The notes: a model not told the origin generated them from the letters alone. A stretch of 64,000 bases of DNA from Kalmusia sp. IMI 367209 (GCA_027946365.1 JAPEUQ010000001.1:62001-126000); one strand, 5' to 3'; counted from the stretch's first letter, positions 1 to 12,206 are shown. Program-made: numbers and translations.

Positions 1-78
1 ACTCCACTTAGCTACTTGATACTAAACTCACAAGAGAGAGGAAAGCTACTGCAGCAAGATATTCCAAACACCGCAATT

Positions 79-1144
79 ATGGCTGATGTACGTCACAACG
101 CTACCCCACCAAGACTTTTACATCCCAGCGCAGACCCTAACAATATGCCACAGGTTGATATCGCCGAGCGGAAACCCCGCAAATCCGTTGCTTTCGAAGA
201 CAACACCACAATCGTCGACAGCGATGGCCAAGTCACAGAATCTGCTCCCGTGACCGGCGACAAGGAGACCGCGGCGTCGCACGCAGCGGGTGAAGACAAA
301 GACGTCGAAGAAGTCACGGACATGTTCGCCGGCCTCGCAAAGAAGAAGAAGCCCAAGAAGCCCAAGGCTGAGGGTGACGACGAAGACGTGCTATCGGGCC
401 TCAAGAAAAAGAAGAAGAACAAGAAGCCCAAGGACACAGACGACTTCGAGGCTGCGCTCGCAGCCAAGGTCGGCGACGAGAAGGAGGCCAAGGAGGCACC
501 TGTCGAGGAGGAGATTGAGGAGGGTGACATGATGAAGGGCACAGGCATCTGGGGCCACGACCAGACTAAGGAGATTCCGTACAGCATGCTGCTCAACCGC
601 TTCTTCACGTTGCTCCACTCACAGCACCCCGACCTCGCGTCGTCGGGCTCCAAGAGCTACAAGATTCCTCCTCCGCAGTGTCTGCGCGAAGGCAACAAGA
701 AGACCATCTTCGCCAATATCAGCGAGATTTGCAAGCGTATGAAGCGGACAGACGAGCACGGTATGTATTCCTCCCTCTACTTCCATAATCTTTGCTTACT
801 GTTCAAAGTCACACAATTCCTGTTCGCCGAATTGGGTACCTCCGGCTCCGTCGACGGTTCCCGCCGCCTCGTCATAAAAGGTCGATTCCAACAGAAACAG
901 ATCGAGAACGTCCTTCGCCGCTACATCGTCGAATACGTCACCTGCAAGACCTGCCGCTCGCCCGATTCCGATCTCACCAAGGGTGAGAACCGCCTTTACT
1001 TCGTAAGTTCTCCCAATATATGTGTTTGGCTTTTACCGACATAGTCAGGTACAATGTAATTCATGCGGTTCGCGACGGTCCGTAACAGCTATCAAGTCCG
1101 GTTTCAGCGCTCAGATTGGAAAGCGGAGGAGGCAGCAGGGTTAG
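79..1144 (+). CDS. SUI3: Translation initiation factor eIF2 subunit beta
   Basis: Beta subunit of the eIF2 GTPase complex that brings initiator Met-tRNA to the 40S ribosome in the cytosol. Exons 79-760, 809-1002 and 1049-1144 give 323 residues. The second intron is fixed by the acceptor at 1047-1048, after which the C2-C2 zinc ribbon continues (CKTC ... CNSC) and the protein ends in GKRRRQQG. The N-terminal half has two lysine blocks, KKKKPKKPK and KKKKKNKKPK, the K-boxes known to bind eIF5 and eIF2B-epsilon; yeast has three, and only two are obvious here. The core signature FLFAELGTSGSVDGSRRLVI is very close to other fungi. An upstream in-frame ATG-like start at 16 exists, but 79 begins the family-typical sequence. 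Single-copy housekeeping gene, convergent with the next gene. Identification is near certain. Confidence 0.96.
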
Positions 1145-1646
1145 AAATATCTTCTCTGCTGCATTGTGGGTCGTACGTTCACCGTGGACGACTCCCGTGT
1201 CTGTTTCGTGGTTTAGTGGGGGCGCTCCATGAGGGCTGTGAGTAACGACAGTCACGTCTCGAGACGTGTGATGCAGGATATCCACGATTAAGGGATTACA
1301 AAACGACGTGGGATGGACGGGTTCACGTGGAGGTGCATGCTGTTCATATACCTACAGCACATAAATGGAAGGCCTTTATCACTCCTGCTATTGTTCCCTT
1401 TCCCATTCTCACGCAACACCATTGCGTTTCTTTACATGGCTATGCGGCATCTCAAACGCCTCATACAATCCTTTAAACTCAACTGTTTTCACATTCCCAG
1501 CGACCTGAACATCATCAATCATCAATTTTGTTAATAGAACAGTCGAATCTGAATAATCCTCAATCCAACACCTCGCTGCAGACCAAACCGTCTGATCATC
1601 CTCAAGCAAAGAATTCAAACCTTCCCCAACCACCAAGTCGAACTCA
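1145..1646. other. Intergenic, convergent 3' ends
   Basis: About 500 bp between the eIF2-beta stop and the AIM24-like stop. It should hold both 3' untranslated regions. No coding frame with codon bias, repeat or RNA gene is visible. Confidence 0.6.
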
Positions 1647-3050
1647 CTACCCCATCTGCTGCGCCGCCTGCGCTGCTAACCACTGGGAGAACTCGCGCGG
1701 ATTGCGCGTCTGCATAAATACGGTGCCCGGGCCCGTGAATTTGCACACCAGACCCTCGCTCGCGGCCATGTTGGAGATGATGCCACCCGAGGCGACGCGC
1801 TCTAGGACGTATTTGCAGTTCCAGGCGACGAGGTGGTGGTTGTCGATGTAGTATTTTTCGTCTTTTTGGAGCTTTTAAACACCGTATCAGTACATTTGTA
1901 AAATGTCAAAGAAAGGGAAGGGGGAAGGTGAAACATACATCCTTCCTGATGATGGCGCCAAAACTCGTACACCACAGGATTCCCTGTCCACTGATTCTGT
2001 ACACGAAGAGTCCCTCTCCGCTGAATATCGCCTTGCTGAATCCCTGGCTCTTGTACTCTGTGACAATGCCCTGCGTGCACGCGAGGAAGGCGTCTTTGCC
2101 GACGCTCCATTGCTCGTGACCGGAGAGCTTGATGATGGTGATGTCGCCGATGGAGGGGGGAGCGAGGAGGAGTTCGCCGGGGCCCGTGTAGGTGGACTTG
2201 GACATGTCGCCGCCGACAAGGGCTTTCTTGATGGAGAATTTGACGTTGCCTTTGAGCGTTATGGAGGGAGACATGGCGATCATGGCGCCTGTACATGTTT
2301 GTTAGCCACAACTTCCAGCATTGCTACCCCTGCCCCCGAATTTGTGGAAGAAGAGAGCGTGGTAGGTGAACGTACCAGGCTTCGCGGTAAACGGACACCC
2401 AATCGCCAATTGGACCGTCAAGATGGTGTTCGTGTCCCGGTGGCTCACACGGTAGCTCCCACCATTGAACGTCCCTACATCGTCTGTCTGCGTGCTTCCC
2501 GCGCCCGCAAATTGTGGCTGGCTTGGCGTCTGAACCTGTTGTACCTGCACCTGGGGCTGTTTCTCCTGCTGTTGGGGCGGCGCATATTGCTGGCTCATTT
2601 GCTGGGGCGGCATGCCCGGATGCGGGCTAGGACTCGGTGCGCCATAGGGGCTTTGAGGCGGAGGAGCGCTGCCTGGGGGTGGGTAGTGTTGTGGCTGGGA
2701 ATGGTCGGGAGGTGGGGAGAAGTGCTGTTGCGGTGCGCCAGCAGGGCGGGGATAATTCTGATGTTGTTGCTGGTGTGCGGAGGGCTTGAAGGCGGAGGAG
2801 GGTAGGATTGGCCTCCGGGGGGTGGCGCAAAGTATTGCTGCGACTGGTCTGTGTGGTGTGAGAATGGTGGTAAGGTTGGGGGAAGTGGTGCGAAGAACTG
2901 ACCTGGTGGGGCGCCGAAGCCTCCCTTCTCGGGCGGAGCTACAATATGGTCAGCTTCCTCTTCCTCCGCCTTCATATCATGTGCACTTTGTTCCTACTCA
3001 CGCGGATAGTAGTTCCCACCTGGCGGCGGACTGCCTTGGAATCCCGACAT
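1647..3050 (-). CDS. AIM24: AIM24-family mitochondrial biogenesis protein
   Basis: Member of the AIM24/TIGR00266 family (beta-sandwich proteins; the yeast homolog is a mitochondrial inner-membrane protein linked to cristae organisation). Exons on the minus strand: 3050-3002, 2938-2376, 2288-1939, 1871-1647. The conserved core runs from ...CPFTAKPG across the 2375-2289 intron into [13 protein letters not shown], then [34 protein letters not shown] and [14 protein letters not shown], ending AAQAAQQMG. The N-terminal about 190 residues are Pro/Gln-rich. Exon 2 cannot be read in one frame: sequence near 2935-2790 and sequence from about 2770 down are in different frames, both with P/Q-rich, coding-like composition. 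Either an extra intron with a weak GTCAGT donor near 2895 or an indel accounts for this. Core assignment is strong; the N-terminal model is uncertain. Confidence 0.85.
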
Positions 3051-4080
3051 GTTCACGCTCGCGTATCCAGATACGTCTTTGGAAGGAAGCGGGCCACGCA
3101 CGCAGACAGACGCAAAGCGGAGATAAAGCAGCTTCGAGGGACAAAGAACAGGCGGTCAGAGATACGGCCTCACGCACGCATAAGTAGAGCTCTAAGTATA
3201 GCCTTCCACGCGCGCGCATCTCCCACTCGCGTTGCTCAGCCTCGCTGATGCTCTTAGCGGGGCACCGCTAAGCGCCGACAGAGCCCCTCGTCCACGCTTG
3301 CGCCCAATCATGCACCGCCATCGCGTCGTTGGTCGTGCCGCGTCCTCGTATCGAATTAGCTGCTCAGGACGAAGTCTGGGACGGAGCTGGGCGGACGACG
3401 ATAGGCATTCGGTCGGCTTGGCGGCGACGTGTGTGTGTGTGTGTGTGTCGCAGGTGGGGACGTCGATTTAAGCTTGCAACGGCGACGACGGACTGACCAG
3501 GGTGGCAGATGGTGTTTTGCGGGGGAGGAGTATCCCAGGGTATTTAGCGTGCACGTCTAGGCATGTGAATGCCCATTGCCTGCGTGCGGGCCTGACACCC
3601 TTGTCGTCCTCCCGCGCGTAAACCCACTGCTTGCTGTCCGCATCTGTCCGAGGACCGAGCGGCTTATCAATACTCTGCTCGACCAGACGCTATGGGACAG
3701 TGTAGGTAAGACTGGGCGGCCAATTATGCCGGGACTACAACGAATCCGTCCTTTGGCTAGCCTGTCGAGGAAGAAGCTTGTTGGTTATCTGACATTTCGA
3801 CGACAAAGCTTCGCAGACAGTTACGTCTCAATGCTCAACCGCACGCAAATGATCCGTCCGGAACGGAGCGGTCGCCTTGCGAATCCACTAGCAACATCTC
3901 CAATTCTTCCCGATAATCTCAAGTGTGGCCTCGCATATATTGTGCATCTTGGCTGTGCTCAATCCACTTCACGTCTACGAACTTGAACCTGATACTACAT
4001 ACCGCACGAGATTGATGTCGAATATTGGCTTACAGATTTGAAGCTACTTCTTGAACAACTGGACATTTCCAATCCCGACC
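3051..4080. other. Divergent upstream region
   Basis: About 1 kb between the AIM24-like start and the FAD oxidase start on the opposite strand, so it should hold both promoters. It contains a (GT)10 microsatellite. Open frames here (for example 3576-3986) lack recognisable domains and are judged spurious. Confidence 0.5.
3429..3448. repeat. (GT)10 microsatellite
   Basis: Ten uninterrupted GT units in the shared upstream region between the AIM24-like gene and the FAD oxidase gene. Confidence 0.95.
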
Positions 4081-5675
4081 ATGGCCACCTCCATCCGTTC
4101 AGCTCTTCCATCATCATGTACCCTCGTGATCCCAGGCCCCGAATTCAATCGCCAAACCCTCTCCCGCTGGTCCGACATCCTTGTCCAACCCCCACACGCC
4201 ATCGTCACACCGACCAATGCCGCAGACATCATCGCTACAATTGAGTACGCAACTCGACATAAGTTACGTCTCATTCCCGCAGGTGGAGGTAGGGGCTCGT
4301 ATGTACCCATAACAGACAACGTGATATACCTTGACTTGAAAAACTTCGATGGCTTCCAGCTCGACGAAGAAAAGGGGGAGGTACAATTCGGCGGAGGTTG
4401 TATCTCGGGACCGTTGTTAAAGGGGCTAGCGAAGAGGGGGTATTACACCGCGGCGCCGAACTCGAACGGTGTCGGCATGGCGGGCTCTCTGCTCGGAGGA
4501 CTGAACCATCCACTCGGTGGACTCCACGGCATGGGCATCGACATGCTGCGGTCTATTACTGTGATTCCGTTCTCAGCACCAAATGGTGGTCAAGTGAAAC
4601 CGATCACGCTGAGTAAGGAGTCTAAGGGGGAGGGGCAGATATTGTTCAATGCGTTCCGTGGCGCGGGACACGGGCTAGGTGTCATTATCAGTGCGATGCT
4701 GGAAGTGCATCCTCTTGCACACTTGAATCTCGATGAAGGTGACAAGGTGTGGCAACGTAGCCTTGTGTTCGCCCCTAGCGCACTACCAACTGCAATTGAG
4801 ACATATCTCTCGTTGCAGTCCAGTGTCCCACCGGAGATGAATTTCTTCCTGGGCTTCATGCGCGCTCCACCAACGGCTCCTCTACCTGGTGCACCAGTGG
4901 TATGTACAGCTCTACCCCAACAACCAACCAATGAAACATCCGAGGTAGTTGCATCTGCACAATGTATTGACTCATGACATGCGTCACAAAGACATATTCC
5001 ACAGAAAGCGGTGGCTTTTCTAACAAGCCCCAGATCCTCCTCTCTATATCCTTTTTCGGCCCCTCCTCTGCCGCTGAGAAAGCCACCGCCATCACCTTTT
5101 CCCCAGACATTGTCACCCAAATCATAAATACCACAACTACATTGACCCCTTTTACTAACCTACATGATGCTCTCGACCCCATCAACAGATCAGGCGGCTA
5201 CAAAGAACTACACGGCGCCATGGTACACTCTATCTCCGCATCCAGCATCGAGCACGCTTTCGCCTCGTTCCTGTCATTCACAAACGAAAATCCCTCGCGT
5301 TTTGGCTCCTCCATTCTGTTTCCCGCGTCAAGTACGAATAAGAATGAAGCTCTAGCGGCGAAGTCCCCCTCGACGGTAAGAGACTTCTACAATCTCCGGG
5401 ACAGGGGAATATACGTGCAAGTCAAGACATCATACGCGGATGAGAACGAAAAAACCACGGCCGATTTATTTGCAAAGGAAGTGCACGAGGTTGCACGAGA
5501 AGAGGACAGGAAAGCGGGACGCAAAGATCGGGCGTTTGCGAATAATTGGGTCGAGGGTATGGAACCTCTCGATATGTATACAGACGAGCAGATTGCGGAT
5601 ATAGCGAGGGTGAAGAAGTGCTGGGATGGCGCGAGTGTGGGCTGGGCTCCGGCGGTTGATTCGTGGAAGCGGTAG
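4081..5675 (+). CDS. FAD-linked oxidase (PCMH-type, VAO/berberine-bridge family)
   Basis: Flavin-dependent oxidase or dehydrogenase of unknown substrate. Exons 4081-4899 and 5034-5675 give 486 residues; the 134-bp intron (GTATGT...CCCCAG) is phase 0. The PCMH FAD-binding fold spans roughly residues 30-220: HAIVTPTNAADI, IPAGGGRGSY, GGGCISGPLLKGLAKRGYY, and a glycine-rich stretch ending GGLHGMGIDML. The C-terminal substrate domain ends FANNWVEGMEPLDMY...VGWAPAVDSWKR. The usual His for 8-alpha-histidyl flavin attachment is not evident, since the GGGRGSY site has Arg/Ser there. Start chosen at 4081 (context GACCATGGCC). No signal peptide, so probably intracellular. Convergent with an aldo-keto reductase 136 bp away, which hints at shared metabolism. 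Confidence 0.85.
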
Positions 5676-5811
5676 ATGCTAGTGAGACGGAGAGAGGTTG
5701 GGATCAAAATGGAGATTGGAAAGAAGGGAGAGGATGCACTGTACGTAGAAAAATAGTTTCCATTGATATAGCTCGATAGAGAGCTCAAAGTGTTGTGTTT
5801 CTGCTTTCTAC

Positions 5812-7147
5812 TTATTTCTCCTCCTTTTTGGACTGCCCTATGGCAAACTTTGTCACTGTGCTATCCAATGGCCCCTCATGCGGCGGGATCGGCTTCGGCC
5901 CGCTTACAAAATCGAAGTAACCTCCCCGCCCATTAAAAGTGTTGTCCTCAGGTCCAAGCACCATCTTATTCCCGCCAGAGAGGAAATCATGCGGAAAACC
6001 AATCTCGAACCCATACGCTGCGTCAATCGTCGCCATATCCTCCTCATCCAGCTTCAACTTCAACGCCTCGATATTATCCGTAAGATAGCCCACTTTACGT
6101 CCCCCCACGATAGGGAAAACATAAGGCGCCTTATGCATCACATATGCCAACGCGACGCTCGTCGGCCCCGTTCCCTTCTTGTCCGCCACCCCTTCCAGCA
6201 CGCTTCTGACCTTCGCATCCCGACTCTTATCGCCAACTTGTATACTCCTCTTCCCCTCTTTCTCTCTATCTTCTTCCTTTTTGAAACCGCCGCCGCCGAG
6301 CACGCCCCACGGCGCAATTGCCATGCCCTCCGCAATACACATAGGAATGATCTCGCGCTCGAGGTCGCGGCAGCCAGCGCCCCAGCGGCCCTGATACACG
6401 GAAAAGGGGCGCAGGCCGTTCTGACGCGCATATTCGTTACATTTGACAACGAGCCAGGCAGGGGTGTCGCTGATGCCGAGGTATAGGACTGTTCGGGAAG
6501 TGATGAGTGTGTTGAGGGTGTGCATAAGTTCCGGGATGGAGGTTGTGTGGTCGTATAGGTGGACGTAGTACTGTTGCGTTCCATCAGCATCGACAATCAT
6601 TCATCTCTCCTTGACTCACTGAATGGCTATGCATACGGGGGTTGTGATGGAGGCACTTACAAGATCAATGTAGTCTGTCCTCAGATTCTTCAGCGACCGC
6701 TTCACGGAAGTGTGCATATTTTTCGACCCGTTCCCGCTGAAGTTACTCTGGATCAATTTGTCACCTAATTGCGCATACTGCGTGCCTGTGAACTTCGTCG
6801 CAATGATCAGTTCATCGCGGCGGCCCCGCGCCTCCATCCATTCTCCTAGCCATTGTTCGCTCTCCCCAGTCTGGTAGTTAACAGCTGTATCGATGAAGTT
6901 GCCGCCTTGGCTATAGAAGTAGTCGCTAGGAGGCCATTAGTATCTGACGAAGATCATGTGAATCTAGTCTCGCTTACAGCATTTCAAACGCGGTCTCTTT
7001 AGTGCACTCGCCCAGATAGTTTTTCCACGCATCGCCGAAGTTCATGGCGCCGAGGCAGAGGGGCGAAACGCGGACGCCAGCTGTAGGGGAGAGGATCCGG
7101 TGGCGGCCCAGGACGGATTTGGGAACCGGAGGGTTTGGGAATGCCAT
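5812..7147 (-). CDS. Aldo-keto reductase, norsolorinic-acid-reductase/aryl-alcohol-dehydrogenase-like
   Basis: NADPH-dependent aldo-keto reductase of the fungal NorB/aryl-alcohol dehydrogenase group. Exons 7147-6978, 6925-6661 and 6570-5812 give 397 residues with consistent phases. Catalytic tetrad visible: Asp and Tyr in [15 protein letters not shown], Lys in [10 protein letters not shown], His in [12 protein letters not shown]. Family signatures [27 protein letters not shown] and [19 protein letters not shown] are clear. Relatives reduce aryl aldehydes or act in polyketide clusters, but most are of unknown substrate. The upstream side faces the SMP-repeat gene over a 710-bp shared region. 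Confidence 0.92.
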
Positions 7148-7857
7148 CTCGAGAAATATTTGATAGATTCGACTTGTGTAATAAAAACAGATTGGTCTGT
7201 GAGATGAGAAACAGATGGATGTGGAGAAGATGGAGAGTTGAAGAGTGAGCAGGGCTGAGACTGAGCCCTACCTTTAACTTGCTTTTATACCTCCTCTCAG
7301 ACCTATCATTCCAGAGGCGATTACCCGGATTTTGTACTGCCTCTCGCTAAAGTCCATGTATGTTGATTGCTCTTTGTATATCAGGAGTTAGGGAGTTCCG
7401 CTGATTCGTCGTATCAGACCTTAAATCCGCAAATCCCGAGATGTCTCCATCCGAACCTTTCGGGCGACTGCCCGAAGCTAGAAGCAGCAACTATGTCGCG
7501 CGGGATGCATAGGTAAAGCGTTATACGAGATCTGGACCTGTGGGGTTCTGGTGGTGTCAACGATGGGCCTGACTTCGTCGCAGGGCTCAACGTACCTAAC
7601 TTAGATTTCTTGACATCACTATCCCCGCATCATCGTCGATGAAGCGCGTTGCGCATCGCGTCCGTTGCCGCCATCGGCAATCGTACCTACGTCTTAGAAG
7701 ATCGTAGAAATATTGATCTCCTACGATCGACATTACGACCGCATTCATGAATTCCATCATCCTTCAAAGTGAGATACGAACATTACATACCCACCCAATT
7801 CTTCCTCCCGAATATTAAAATATCATCTCATCGATCAATTGCGGTTCTGTTCTTACA
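7148..7857. other. Divergent promoter region
   Basis: 710 bp between the aldo-keto reductase (-) and the SMP-repeat gene (+), expected to carry both promoters. No other gene seen. Confidence 0.5.
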
Positions 7858-8478
7858 ATGTCTATAAAGCTCTTCCGTACCGCACGACTAATTAGCGCCT
7901 CGCGTCCCGCATCTCCCATCCTCTCAACAGCCTTCCAACATCGCTCTCTTGTGGCGACGATCCGTGGTATGGCCGTTACCGTCGACTCGAGCTTTATCTC
8001 ACGCATCACGTCCGCAGAGAAGCAAATAACGCACAGAGATGAGCCCGTGGCCGATGGACCAACCGCACAAGCCCAGTTCCATGCCAATCAGCCGCTCACA
8101 AGCCAAGTCATCCACGACATCACCATGGGCGAGCGTAAAATCACTGGTCTCGATGGGCCCGTGCAAGGAGGTCCAACTTCTATCGCGCAGTCGATTCTCG
8201 ATGCTCAAGGCAGTCCAAATCACTCACGCAGTACATCGGGTGTGCTAGACAGCGAGACGATAGCCAAAGTCTTTGAGAAGGAGAAGGAAATCACGGGGAT
8301 CGATGAGCCAGTTAGGAGGGGCCCAACTGCGAAGGCACAATAGCACGGTGGGGGGCCGATAACGAGCGAGGCTTTGCATGATATCACGGAGGGAGAGAAA
8401 AAAATAACCGGAGGTGAGCGTATTAAGGGAGGTCCGACAAGTACAGCGCAGAGTGAGCTAGCTAGGAGTCGGCAGTAG
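7858..8478 (+). pseudogene. SMP-repeat protein interrupted by in-frame TAG
   Basis: Protein with the seed-maturation-protein (SMP, PF04927-like) repeat, a stress-linked family also found in fungi. It reads 161 residues to a TAG at 8341-8343. Three repeats of the form ITxGExxITGxDxPVxGGPTAxAQ lie at about residues 47-73, 85-112 and 134-161. The same frame then continues 45 codons to a second TAG (8476-8478) and holds a complete fourth repeat (ALHDITEGEKKITG...GGPTSTAQ). The N-terminus (MSIKLFRTARLISASRP...) is Arg/Ser-rich and amphipathic, like a mitochondrial presequence. So this is either a gene recently shortened by CAG-to-TAG change, or a gene using stop readthrough. The 161-residue product may still be made. 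Confidence 0.75.
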
Positions 8479-9653
8479 TCTTTAAGAGGGGTTTTGCATG
8501 TCTGATGGGGAAAGGGCATCAAGGTGTGGGTGTATTACTGTACGACAGCGAAGCTTGGAAGACTCCTAGTGTTAGTTGATGAAAATGCCTGGCGATATCG
8601 CAGGAATGGCTACATCAATTCACCGTCGCCACTTGACCAAATCGTCGTTCAATGTATCAGAAGACAGTACACTAGCATACTCATCATGATGGCGAAACTC
8701 CAATGCCTGAAGGAAACATACCAAACTCTAAGTAGGACATTTAACTCAAGAGCTTCACGAGGCACTTCTAAGCCAGGTTCTCCTGTATTTTACTATGTAA
8801 GCGATATAGCGAAACGTCAATCACGACGAGCCTTACCTGTACGACCCAGTCTCTACGCAAAACACGAGTCCCAGCTTCCCCCTTCGAGCTTACGTTTCTA
8901 TGACTACTGATTCTCCCTTAGATTGTTTTATTTCATCCACTGACGGATGTTGCTCGCAAATATCTTTTGCGAGTATCTTGCTCAATCATGTCTTTTGATC
9001 TGGCAGGTTTGATATTGCTTACGATATGCCCAGTCTCCAGAACAATTTGCAGTGCCTTCAACTGATGGGACGATGCCATACTGCACAGGAATAGAAAAGG
9101 CTCGAGCTGATGATTGTCCAGGTAGTTAATTGAACTTGTCAGGGCGGCAGGCTTGATTTGTAGTAAGGGCCGTGAATGCTGGATACTCTTGGGATAAAGG
9201 ATATGGGTCACGATGAGAGTATGGTCCTAATGCGCAAATGATTCTTTGACGCAAGAATAAAGTTGATCAACAAGAAAATTGTCCTAGTCTATAAGTTAAA
9301 GTTTAGAATACTATAGCACCCCGTGCACCCCGTGTACCCCTAGCCACACATTCGTTGTCGTTCTAGTATTACCATTTCATCATAACACCGTCAAGCAAGT
9401 ATCTACAGTGCTGGGGCTTGTTAGCAATCGAGCATAGGTCTCTCTACGCCTGTAGTGATCGAACCCAAACTACTTAGGATCCTATGAACCTACTGAAAAC
9501 GAGCGAACCAGGAAGGAGTGTAGTGTGTCTTGTCACTGGACCACATGCCCTTCTCAGCTCATTTGAAGCGTTCTCAGAAGGATTATGAAGATTCTATACT
9601 AGCTCAAAGTTTCCTGAATATCAAGTTAGATTCGGAAATATATAGCTTCCACA
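8479..9653. other. Gene-free stretch
   Basis: About 1.2 kb between the SMP-repeat gene and the stop of the Zn2Cys6 regulator. Short frames (8524-8910, 8933-9211, 9530-9769) have no recognisable domain. A small direct repeat of CACCCCGTG occurs near 9317-9340. Nothing else seen. Confidence 0.5.
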
Positions 9654-12091
9654 CTACATTTGCGCATCCCACCCCCATCCGAACCAGCTCTCCGGACTCC
9701 CTCCTAAACCCCATCCCAAATCTAAACTCTCATCTCTCATTAATCTCTCCCAATCCGTATCCTCTCTAAGTGCCTCGCTGAATTCCGACCGCTCTCCTTC
9801 CGCATCACGAGGCGTACCCGTGACATCATCCGCGCCATCGCCCCTCCCATGATCATGTCCCGCGAACGGATCACGCTGGGAAAGATCAATATGTTCTCCG
9901 TGCTCCGCGAAGTACGCTTCCCGCATAAGCCAAGCGGTATCGCTGACGGCTTTCTTTGCTGCGGCGAGAACTGCGGCGTCAGGATCGGTGCGGTACAGGA
10001 GCGCGTCAACACGGGCGACGGCCGCACAGAGCCAGGTGTAGCCTTTTGCGTTGACCTCGCCGTTACGGAGACGCTTTTCGGCGGCGAAGCGCGCGAACAC
10101 TAGAATTTTATAGTACGGCTCCAGATCGGGGGATAGGGAGGGGCGAGCAGGTGTTCGGGAAGATGTGAGAGGTATGGAAAGTAAAGTGTCTCGCTCGGTT
10201 TCGAGTCGGTGTATGAGTTCGAAGTAGATGGTTGATAAGCTGTGTAGGAAGAAGGATTTTACAAAACCGACGCCTCGGTACGTCAGGCGGACCCAGTCAT
10301 CTTCTTCGTCGTCTGGGGGTAAGGCCGTTGGTGTAGCGATAATGAGAGAGGTGTCAAGGCAGACTTTGCGAGAGTAGTAGTATTTTGGGTCCTGTGCGGC
10401 GCGGTTGTAGAAGGGGCGGTGTAGGCATAGGAAGAAACGACGCATGAGAGTGTCGAACAGTTTGATTTGGAAGACGTTAGGTGCGTGCAAGGTCGAAGAG
10501 CTCATGAAGGATTGTAAGAGTGTGGTCTTTTCTCGACAGGCGGTGAGCATCTCAGCCCCTAGCTTCAGTGTCTCGTCATATGAGAGTGAGAGTCGGATGC
10601 TGTTGATCAGGCGGCAGATCTTCAGACGAAGAGGCAGAGTCTCATAAAACGCTATCTGCATCGAGCACTGCGTGGGTTGACTGGGTGGCTTTGGGCTCAG
10701 GGGTATTGCATCGGCTTCGCCGAGTTCTTCATCGTTGACATTGCTTGGTGAGAGCGTGTCATAATCGTCTGGTGCTATCATTGGGGGCATGCCCATGTCG
10801 AGGCTACTCTGCACTGTGATCTCCATAATTGTAGCCCACAACCGGCGTCGCATCTCAGCATGGAACACTGACATTTTTCCAATGTGACTCGGATCGCGAT
10901 GAAGACCAAGGTGCATGGCGCCTCGAAGAAGTCGTCCTCCAGGAACCCATACTAGATCCCCGTCAACACTGCACACCTGGCGAGCAAGCAGGATCAATAT
11001 CGAAATCTGAGTGCCGGCCATGTTGAAGCGTGACTTAGCATGAGGAGCGCTTAGCCAAGATTCAGCGGCTTGGAGCCATTTCACGCAATTAGCTCGTAGC
11101 CGTGGTTGTTCTGGACCAGTGTAGAAGACAACGCCAATAGCGCAGATAAGAAGGATCTTGAGTAAGACTGACGGTGCGGCATCAAGAGGGTTATTCCAGT
11201 ATACCTCGTATTCCTTTTTGAAAGATGGGATATGCATGATCCGAAACACCCCTTCGAAAGTTCTCAAGTAGCACTGAACAAGCTGATCACAGATATCCCT
11301 GGAAGGAATGAAATCCTGGACTTCGCGTAATATGGAGGGCTGCATGATGCGAGATGCTTTCATGGTACGCGCCATGCGCTTACACTCCGCAACCGTGATG
11401 TACAGTTCGGATGTTTTGTTGATTTCTGTCCGGTTGTTGTTCGAGTTTACCGTAACATTTTTATCGCCAAGTGCGTCATACTACGCGGGTGAGTTTTGTT
11501 GATTTTAGACAATGCGCAGAGATACTAACCGGCTCTAGTACGTTGTTCCAATGGCTCTCCCCGTAGAATTTTGATTTTACGAACAGCCCGGGACGTGACT
11601 GGGCGACATCGGCATGAGGATTAGTCTCAGATTGTACGATCTGTGAGGAGGATGCTATAGTAGTCTCGAGCTGACGCACTCGGTCGAGCAATTGCTGGAC
11701 TTCGTCCTCTTTTTTCCCCAAATCATTCCGATCAGAGTTGAAGCGGAAAGACCGGTCTTGAAAGGTAGGTGATTGGGATTCATCGTTAGTGGAAGTGGTG
11801 CTCGACGTCGCTGCTATCGGTGATCCCGAGCGGCACCCATCTCCAAGCGCAACTATGGTAAGCGTGTGTATCACATGGGTCGCTCGTTTGGGTTATCTTA
11901 CTGGTCCAAGGGTGTGGCCTGTATGTGCATGTCGGCGATTTCGTCCGGGTGCAAGGGCCGCATGGTTTCGCACGGTCGCACTTTACCTTACGTTTCCTGC
12001 ATTCGACGCACGAAAGTGCCGGTCTTCGTCTACGCACTGGTCCCGTGCCATCCGTATCTGCTTGTTGCAGTGCTGGAACTTGACCGTCCAT
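9654..12091 (-). CDS. Zn2Cys6 binuclear-cluster transcription factor
   Basis: Fungal-specific transcriptional regulator, nuclear. Exons 12091-11902, 11852-11530 and 11480-9654 give 779 residues; both introns are 49 bp. The cluster uses C28, C31, C38, C44, C47 and C55 (CVECRKRKVKCDRAKPCGPC), preceded by basic RRRR. A short heptad region (VQQLLDRVRQLETTI) follows as a likely dimerisation coil. The middle homology region (fungal_trans, PF04082-like) includes YLRTFEGVFRIMHIPSF, RGAMHLGLHRDPS and RRRLWATIMEITVQSSLDMGM. The C-terminus is acidic with DESLDLGWGLGG and SWFGWGWDAQM, possibly activating. Targets unknown; the gene's 5' end faces the TA-rich island only 115 bp away, so its promoter may lie inside or against degraded transposon DNA. 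Confidence 0.94.
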
Positions 12092-12206
12092 TATGCTTTA
12101 CTCACACACCCAGCTAGAAGAGCTTAGTGATATACCATCACCGCCCGAAAATAGACAGAAATTGAATTGATCTGATAGGCAGTAGCTCAAGTCGAAGACG
12201 AGGCCG

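Noticed and set aside
3576..3986. 136-codon frame upstream of the FAD oxidase
   Set aside because: No recognisable domain, no good start context, lies in a shared promoter region.
9415..9480. tRNA-like B box (GGGTTCGATC on the minus strand)
   Set aside because: No T-stem pairing around it and no A box or acceptor stem at the right distance.
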